NCBI GenBank assembly: GCA_965199865.1
Contig: CBDATU010000005.1
Location: 1 to 64,000, forward strand
DNA length: 64,000 bases
Source of the DNA: JAPOUP01 sp965199865
GTDB lineage: Bacteria; Pseudomonadota; Alphaproteobacteria; Rhodobacterales; Rhodobacteraceae
Direction of reading: 5' to 3'
The position numbers and the translations under genes are program-made. The notes under the pieces are model-generated. The model did not search any database and was not told where the DNA came from. It saw nothing but the letters and a program-made list of their open reading frames with translations. Shown here in pieces: positions 58,645-64,000 of the stretch (the first letter of the stretch is position 1; each line of letters starts with the position of its first letter).

Positions 58645-59544
58645 TCAGGAGCGGAAGCGCCGTGACGCAGTTGAAAGCTGCACCGACCGACGCTCCCGTC
58701 GCAAGATGAACAGGCCCGAGCCCACAACCGTCGCCGCGCCTGCGAGTGTGAGAAATTCCGGACGCTCACCAAATATGGTTACGGCGATCGCCAGCGAGAA
58801 CAGGATGCGGAAATAGCGGTAGGGAATGACCAGAGAGACATCCGCACAGCGTATCGCGGCAGTGACCGCGTAATAAGCCACGATCAGCGATATGGTCGCT
58901 CCTGCCAGCATGAAGGTCTCGCGTCCGTCAGGAATGACCGCCCCTCCGGTGATTGCCAGGAGAGCCGCACTGAAGGGGATCAACGCCGCGAGGCCCCAGG
59001 CGGAGACCTGTGGTGTCGTCGCCTCTGCCGGTATCAGTCGGGTGCAGATATCCCGCGCTGCCATGCCGAATGCGGCACCTAGGGAATACAGTACGCCAGC
59101 GGTAACGCTGACGCTGTCTGGACGCAGGATCATGAGGACACCACAGAAACCCACACCGATGGCGAGCCAACGTGTCGGCCCTACACGTTCGCCAAGCAGC
59201 AGTGCCGCGCCGACCGTCGCGATCAGGGGGGTTGACTGGTTGATTGCCACGACCAGCGAGAGAGGGGCCAGCGCTATCGCGGAGACCATACAGACAGACC
59301 CGAAGACTTCAGCCATGTTACGCAGCAGGATGCCGCGTGAAAAAATCATCGGAGAGAGGAGTGGTTGTCCGTTCGCGCGGACCAGAATGGCAAAGAAGGT
59401 CGCTCCCCCTGCGGCGGTTATGAGAATCACTTCCGCAGCGGGAATTGTCTGCGTTGCGAATTTCATGAACATGTCGGTTGCGGCGAAGGCTGCCATTGAA
59501 GCCACCATCAGGCAGATGGCGTACAGGGGCTGAGAAGCACTCAT
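58645..59544 (-). CDS. DMT family transporter (EamA type)
   Basis: 299-residue drug/metabolite exporter with ten predicted membrane helices in two EamA halves. The first half shows AEVILITAAGGATFFAILVR and APLSLVVAINQSTPLIATVG, the second SLVIPYRYFRILFSLAIAVT. It overlaps the end of the fur gene by 4 bases (ATGA), so the two are co-translated and probably co-regulated. Substrate unknown. Confidence 0.87.
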   Translation of the reverse strand: MSASQPLYAICLMVASMAAFAATDMFMKFATQTIPAAEVILITAAGGATFFAILVRANGQPLLSPMIFSRGILLRNMAEVFGSVCMVSAIALAPLSLVVAINQSTPLIATVGAALLLGERVGPTRWLAIGVGFCGVLMILRPDSVSVTAGVLYSLGAAFGMAARDICTRLIPAEATTPQVSAWGLAALIPFSAALLAITGGAVIPDGRETFMLAGATISLIVAYYAVTAAIRCADVSLVIPYRYFRILFSLAIAVTIFGERPEFLTLAGAATVVGSGLFILRRERRSVQLSTASRRFRS

Positions 59545-59960
59545 TCGATCCCCGGTTTCAAAGGCACTCCGTACAGTTCGAGCCGATGGCCCTTGAGCAG
59601 GTATCCCAGCTTTTCGGCGATTCGCTCCTGCAACGCCTCGATTTCGGGATCGACGAACTCGATAACATCACCGGATTGCAGGTCGATCAAGTGGTCGTGG
59701 TGGTCACGGTCGGCAGTTTCATAACGCGCGCGACCGTCGCCGAATTCATGCTTCTCCAGTATTCCCGCTTCCTCGAACAGCTTCACCGTGCGATAGACCG
59801 TTGCGATGGAAATCCTGGGGTCATTGGCGCTGGCGCGATCATGAAGTTCCTCAACGTCCGGGTGATCGTCGGCTTCGTCCAGCACGGCAGCGATGATCCG
59901 GCGCTGATCGGTCATCCGCAGATTCTTGGCTTCACATCTTTGCAGGATCGTTTCACCCAT
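59541..59960 (-). CDS. fur: Fur family metal-responsive regulator
   Basis: 139-residue Fur-type repressor. The winged-helix domain is LRMTDQRRIIAAVLDEADDH and ISIATVYRTVKLFEEAGILE; the metal-binding dimer domain has HEFGDGRARYE and DHHDHLIDLQSGDVIEF. The C-terminal CxxC pairs of structural-zinc Fur proteins are absent. In alphaproteobacteria this gene often acts as Mur, responding to manganese. First gene of a three-gene operon with the DMT exporter and sterol desaturase. Confidence 0.93.
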   Translation of the reverse strand: MGETILQRCEAKNLRMTDQRRIIAAVLDEADDHPDVEELHDRASANDPRISIATVYRTVKLFEEAGILEKHEFGDGRARYETADRDHHDHLIDLQSGDVIEFVDPEIEALQERIAEKLGYLLKGHRLELYGVPLKPGIE

Positions 59961-60546
59961 GGATGAACCTCTATGCTATCGTTCGAATGAATGCCATACT
60001 GGATCGGGTCTGCGGTTCAGTCGCATCGCTGGATAACTCCTGCCTCATATGAAACTGTCAGGGAGATCAGGGCGGATCAGTTGCGTACGCAACGGGGGAT
60101 TTCTTCGACCAGGGACATCGCTCTTTGGAATCTCCCTCCTTTACTTTTCCGACTTCCGCGAAACCGGTCGGAAGCCCAGGCACCGGGCCGGAGTGGTCAG
60201 GGGTCTGAAATGCGTCTTCGGCATGTTGAAGAATCTGAAATGACGCCGTTCATCCGCCGAGAAGACGGTATCTACCGGTGTTTAGGGCAATCAGGAAGAG
60301 CGGTCTGGAATGTGGGATAGTGCGGATCCAATGACGACGTCCTCATCCAGCAGCTTTCTGCAGGGGGTAGAGGATTCTGGACATCGTGGTTGATCGTATC
60401 AGGCCCATCGACGACATATCAGGTAGAGCCGCAGTCTGAAGAACCGTGAATGTCCTTACCCCGTTAGCAATGTAGGTTCAGTCATTCAGGAATATTGTGG
60501 CGCAGACAGGTTGACAGACCCGGTTCACTCGCATCGGGTGCCGCAC
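59961..60546. other. Spacer between fur and the second DMT gene
   Basis: Divergent control region of 586 bases. No readable gene; I see no box pair worth naming. Confidence 0.4.
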
Positions 60547-61434
60547 ATGCAGCGCAAAGATCACATCGACATGTTCGGGGCCGTCTCGCTCATCGCGTTC
60601 TCGGCGCTGCTGGGTTTCAACCAGGTGGTCATCAAGGAGGTCAACGCCGGACTTCAGCCTGTGTTCTCAGCTGGCCTGCGATCGCTGGGCGCAATGTGCC
60701 TGATCCATTTCTGGTTTCGGATAACCCGCACCAGGATGGAGTTCGAGCGGGAGGTTGTTCCTTGGGGTCTGCTTGCGGGCGTGCTGTTTTCCCTCGAGTT
60801 CATCCTGCTGTTTCTTGCCCTGGATCTCACGACTGTCGCCCGCACCTCGGTGATGTTCTACACGATGCCGGTCTGGCTGGCGGTGATGGCCCATTTTGCG
60901 ATTGCAGGCGAAAGGCTAACCTTGCGGAAATCCTTTGGTCTCGTGTTTGCCTTTGCGGGCGTCTGCATGGTGTTTCTAAACCGACATGATGGAGGACAGG
61001 CAAGTGTTCTGGGTGACATTTTTGCAATTTCGGGTGCCATCTGCTGGGCAGGACTCGCGTTCGTCGCCCGTGTCACTCCCTTTTCTGGCGTCCATCCGAC
61101 GATGCAGATGTTCTGGCAGCTCAGCGTTTCCTCGGTGGTGATGATCGCCGCAGCCTGTTTCTTCGGTCCGCTGATTCGTGACTTCCAGCTGATTCACGGG
61201 TTTGGAATGGCATTCCAGATCGTCGCGGTCGGCTCTTTCGGATTCCTATTCTGGTTCTGGCTATTGAAACTCTATCCTGTCAGCGGAGTTGCGTCTTTCA
61301 GCTTTCTGGCGCCCGTCTTCGGGGTGGTTTTCGGTTGGCTGCTTTTGGATGAGGCTGTCGACTACTCACTCTGGAGCGCTCTTGCGCTAATCTGCATCGG
61401 TCTTGTTCTCATAAATCGTCCGTCGAGGCGCTGA
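60547..61434 (+). CDS. DMT family transporter (EamA type)
   Basis: 295-residue membrane exporter, a distant paralogue of the one at 58645. It begins MQRKDHIDMFGAVSLIAFSA; an upstream TTG in frame lacks family support. Two EamA halves with GFNQVVIKEVNAGLQPVFSA, RTSVMFYTMPVWLAVMAHFA and the C-terminal FSFLAPVFGVVFGWLLLDEA. Intact. Nothing nearby suggests its substrate. Confidence 0.88.
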   Translation: MQRKDHIDMFGAVSLIAFSALLGFNQVVIKEVNAGLQPVFSAGLRSLGAMCLIHFWFRITRTRMEFEREVVPWGLLAGVLFSLEFILLFLALDLTTVARTSVMFYTMPVWLAVMAHFAIAGERLTLRKSFGLVFAFAGVCMVFLNRHDGGQASVLGDIFAISGAICWAGLAFVARVTPFSGVHPTMQMFWQLSVSSVVMIAAACFFGPLIRDFQLIHGFGMAFQIVAVGSFGFLFWFWLLKLYPVSGVASFSFLAPVFGVVFGWLLLDEAVDYSLWSALALICIGLVLINRPSRR

Positions 61435-62235
61435 TGATCCCATACTGGAGCAATCGCCAGCGGGACCCCGTCTGAGATAGTATATCCGCTGGGACCGGTG
61501 CCGCTTTCGGAAGATGTCAGGACGATTCAGACATCCATGCCGCTCGGGCTTTTTGGCTATCAGCCACAAGAAACCGACCATTCCGTTCGACGGGGTGATC
61601 GCAGTGCATTCGGGTGAACCAGTTTGCGGTCGAACATCAGCGGATGCTGGAGGGAGATTTCTCCCCTGATGTGAAAGATGAAGGATCCCGTCCCGAAGCG
61701 CCCCAACTTCCTGAAGTTTGGGAATTCTGGACGGTTGGACGCGCCCCCCCTGAACGCCCCGTCCCTCTGCATGGTGTGCGGTGAAGTATCGTGGCTGTAT
61801 GTTTCGCCATTCCGGAAGTTTCGCAGTGGCGCATCATCAGCTACATAATCCGGTTGATGCGGGCAGGCTCCTGTAGGCGTTCCAGCAGCGTTCAATACAC
61901 GCTTCCAGTTCCGTGCTGCAGGTTTGGCGCCATGTCCGGCTACCCATTTTTTAGGATAGCTCATCCAACCGATAGGGGGTGGAGCCATGAAAGACCAACC
62001 TGGACAAGGGAAATCAGGTGATCGGCAAACACAATCGCATTCTGAGTCGGAGCGAAGCGTCCAACCACATAACCCGCCAACCCACCGACGGCTTCCGGCG
62101 TTGCAGCACTGACGCAGACCTACGGTTCCCTTTCTCTGTGCGATGGTATCTGCGGCGTTTCCGGATCCTGGATGAGTTCGGTCTGACAAGCCTGCGGAAC
62201 CTCACAATGCTCCAGACTGTCCTCGGCGGGTCTTT
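61435..62235. other. Spacer, no recognisable gene
   Basis: 800 bases without recognisable protein text on either strand. The longest minus-strand frame (about 61560-62189) is low in family-like pattern. Confidence 0.45.
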
Positions 62236-62496
62236 TCAGGACAGATCGGTTTCCTGAATAGTGGTGAGCACTCCGTCAACACTGTCCGCGTGCAGCACGG
62301 CGTCCGCCCAGACATCGATCTCCTGCGTGGTTGCGGCGAGGACGCGAGACCGTGCGCCCGGTGGCAGGTTTCCGAAGCGGCGCGTCATCTGGTGAAGAAG
62401 AAGTTCCACGCGGCCCTCTATGCGGCCCTCCTTTCGGCCTTCGGCCCGGTATCCCTCCCCGTATTCCCTATGCCATTCCTCGGCGATGGTTCCCAT
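62236..62496 (-). CDS. Stand-alone copy of the Rpn C-terminal domain
   Basis: An 86-residue frame, MGTIAEEWHREYGEGYRAEG to the end. It is nearly identical to residues 251-323 of the full Rpn protein at 62698, then ends with its own short tail. One residue differs (Gln for His in TTQEIDVW) and four are added (an extra IEGR in the EGRKEGR repeat). GGGAG lies exactly 6 bases before the ATG, the same context as the internal Met251 in the full gene. Upstream codons in frame read LDETWGDREFA, so it is also the tail of a decayed, more divergent Rpn copy. It could be translated as a small regulator of the nuclease, or be a leftover. Confidence 0.5.
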   Translation of the reverse strand: MGTIAEEWHREYGEGYRAEGRKEGRIEGRVELLLHQMTRRFGNLPPGARSRVLAATTQEIDVWADAVLHADSVDGVLTTIQETDLS

Positions 62497-62499
62497 AGC
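62261..62499. repeat. Rpn C-terminal repeat, copy 1
   Basis: 239 bases that match 62714-62940 (227 bases) apart from one substitution and a 12-base in-frame insertion. Direct repeat, starts 453 bases apart. The right end stops abruptly just before the GGGAG word. Confidence 0.9.
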
Positions 62500-62697
62500 G
62501 AACTCCCTGTCACCCCAGGTTTCATCCAGGTGTCCAGAACCGCATCTGCGGCGGTCGAAACGTAGTCAGTCAGGTCCTCTGCTCAGCGCAGTTCCCAAGC
62601 GGTCCCGGGGGCGCTGCCCGTCATGGCCATGATCCCGCCCCACCGTGAACTGGATTCCGGTACCCGGTCACCGAAGTCATTCCATCCCCTGCTGGAG

Positions 62698-63687
62698 TCA
62701 GCTTCCTGGAGAGGTGGTGAGCACTCCGTCAACACTGTCCGCGTGCAGCACGGCGTCCGCCCAGACATCGATCTCATGCGTGGTTGCGGCGAGGACGCGA
62801 GACCGTGCGCCCGGTGGCAGGTTTCCGAAGCGGCGCGTCATCTGGTGAAGAAGAAGTTCCACGCGGCCCTCCTTTCGGCCTTCGGCCCGGTATCCCTCCC
62901 CGTATTCCCTATGCCATTCCTCGGCGATGGTTCCCATAGCCCGCTCCCAGTCCCGTGGGCGCATGTCGCGCCCAATTCTCTCCAGGTCCTCCATTCGGAG
63001 ATCCATTGTCAATACGATATAGCGAAGCAACGGGATGAGCAAGGGATGGTCATCCGGCACCGCTGCCAGTATCCCGCGCAGCCAGTCTTGGGACACCTCA
63101 TCGGAGCGGGACATGGTCAGTGCGGAAAGCACTGCCCAGGATACGACGTCTCGTGAGAGTTCGGCGCTTGCATAGCTTCCGAGATCGAACAGAAGGCATT
63201 CCGTTGCAGGTGTGAAGCGTGCGAGGATATCCGGCGTCTCCTTACCCAGCATGCCAGCCACCGAGAGCGGATGGTTCCAGCGCCGCCTGCCATGATAGAA
63301 TACCAATGGAATCACGGTAGGAAGCCCCACAGATGGTTTTCCCCGGGCATCCAAAACGTTGCCCTTCCGGTAGTCTTCCCAGATGCGGGTCTGGTACCGA
63401 AGGATCTGGAGTGGAAGGTTCCTGTCGTCCCAGGACTTGTGTTCCAGCAGGATATACACTGCCATTGGACTTCCCTGCCGGAGCCGACCCTCATAAAGGA
63501 TGTCCGCCTGATGGCCGAAGAGATCAGGGTCTATCCATGTTCCCTTTCGGGGCTGCAGCGGGTCGCGGTCGAGAAGGGCTGCGAGCTCCGGCGGCAGATG
63601 CTCGCGGATGAGCCGGTCAGCCCGATCCGGATCCTCAAACAGGATGCGGAAAAGCGCATCGTGTGGATTGTTGTGAAATCTTGCCAT
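62698..63687 (-). CDS. Rpn family recombination-promoting nuclease
   Basis: 329-residue Rpn (PF04754) protein. Rpn proteins are DNA nucleases that raise recA-independent recombination and some act in phage defence; older annotation calls them putative transposases. The PD-(D/E)XK core is intact: Asp62 (GHQADILYEG), then Glu82 and Lys84 (YILLEHKSW). The C-terminal part has the repeated charged text RAEGRKEGRVELLLHQM. Met251 has GGGAG 6 bases upstream, which could give a separate C-terminal small protein. It is the only complete one of three nuclease-related genes in the window. Confidence 0.88.
   Translation of the reverse strand: MARFHNNPHDALFRILFEDPDRADRLIREHLPPELAALLDRDPLQPRKGTWIDPDLFGHQADILYEGRLRQGSPMAVYILLEHKSWDDRNLPLQILRYQTRIWEDYRKGNVLDARGKPSVGLPTVIPLVFYHGRRRWNHPLSVAGMLGKETPDILARFTPATECLLFDLGSYASAELSRDVVSWAVLSALTMSRSDEVSQDWLRGILAAVPDDHPLLIPLLRYIVLTMDLRMEDLERIGRDMRPRDWERAMGTIAEEWHREYGEGYRAEGRKEGRVELLLHQMTRRFGNLPPGARSRVLAATTHEIDVWADAVLHADSVDGVLTTSPGS
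62714..62940. repeat. Rpn C-terminal repeat, copy 2
   Basis: The copy inside the intact rpn gene; partner of 62261-62499. Confidence 0.9.
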
Positions 63688-64000
63688 GGAAACCTGTGCC
63701 GTGTTCAGGAACGAAGATGGAACGGATACAGACGTCTGGGAGCGGGTGCCAGCCCAGAATCAGTGATACCGCCAATCTGTAATCAATGGGCGCGCCAAAT
63801 TGAGGGGATCGAGCGCGTGACGCTTTCGCATGGAGTTGGACGGGAGTTGCCGTCCAGTTGGGTGGGGTGTAATTCCCTCATTCAGGTATATCCTGCCGGT
63901 CCTCACTGTCGCGATAGTCAGGGTCTGCTCCATCCTTATCCGCGCTTCGAGCCTGCAGGCAATCAGGCTGGGGTTTCCACATGGCTTGATAATCGAATGG
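63688..64000. other. Spacer at window end
   Basis: No readable gene. A small inverted repeat, TGGACGG with CCGTCCA and a 6-base loop, lies near 63837-63857. Confidence 0.35.

Noticed and set aside
61560..62189. 209-codon minus-strand frame in the spacer before Rpn
   Set aside because: No family-like pattern and no start context; treated as chance.
1..64000. CRISPR array, rRNA genes, riboswitches or prophage
   Set aside because: No regularly spaced repeats, rRNA sequence, riboswitch core or phage structural gene was seen on either strand.

Overview
The window looks like a piece of chromosome from a marine alphaproteobacterium of the Roseobacter/Rhodobacterales type. Three things point there. 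First, a DMSP lyase (dddP) has every published active-site residue in place at the family numbering. Second, the pyruvate dehydrogenase operon has a lipoyl domain fused to E1-beta. Third, the housekeeping blocks are arranged as in that group: tRNA-Leu/tig/rplI-rpsR-rpsF, fabD-fabG-acpP-fabF-mltG, and pgk followed by two PPIases. Coding density is very low: by my addition, recognisable intact genes cover about 39.6 kb of 64 kb. The rest is unrecognisable spacer, frame-broken genes and transposase scraps, as expected of a host-restricted lineage with an eroding genome (inference).

Layout. 0-3 kb: the 3' end of purB, then dddP divergent from a heme-dependent N-demethylase-like gene. 3-7.6 kb: spacer and a broken AAA-ATPase/PD-(D/E)XK gene. 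7.6-12.7 kb: manC and a decayed island with a membrane glycosyltransferase-like remnant and IS256 and IS110 scraps. 12.7-20.5 kb: an SRAP peptidase, glnB-glnA with a strong terminator, nnr, and a second broken ATPase/nuclease gene. 20.5-29 kb: tRNA-Leu, tig, the ribosomal genes, and the fatty-acid synthesis cluster with mltG. 29.5-36.5 kb: cysE, pdhABC and ftsB. 36.6-49 kb: aidB-like, aldolase, pgk, two PPIases, a DUF3179 gene, tyrS, djlA-like, anmK and eno. 49-55.4 kb: a broken cnoX and a sugar ABC transporter operon that has lost its distal end (no ATPase), with a divergent LysR gene. 55.4-64 kb: DUF3800 and ISKra4 remnants, a fur-DMT-sterol desaturase operon, a second DMT exporter, and an Rpn nuclease gene followed by a near-identical copy of its own C-terminal part.

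Working together: the intact genes give pyruvate-to-acetyl-CoA conversion, lower glycolysis, type II fatty acid synthesis, PII-controlled glutamine synthesis, cell division and peptidoglycan turnover, and DMSP cleavage.

Two observations stand out. The only tyrosyl-tRNA synthetase gene in the window is fused in frame to the helix-turn-helix end of an IS630-type transposase, and it appears to be driven by that element's promoter and ribosome binding site. The Rpn nuclease gene carries an internal start with a good ribosome binding site, and a duplicated stand-alone copy of exactly that C-terminal product follows it. This resembles the intragenic antitoxin arrangement described for Rpn proteins.
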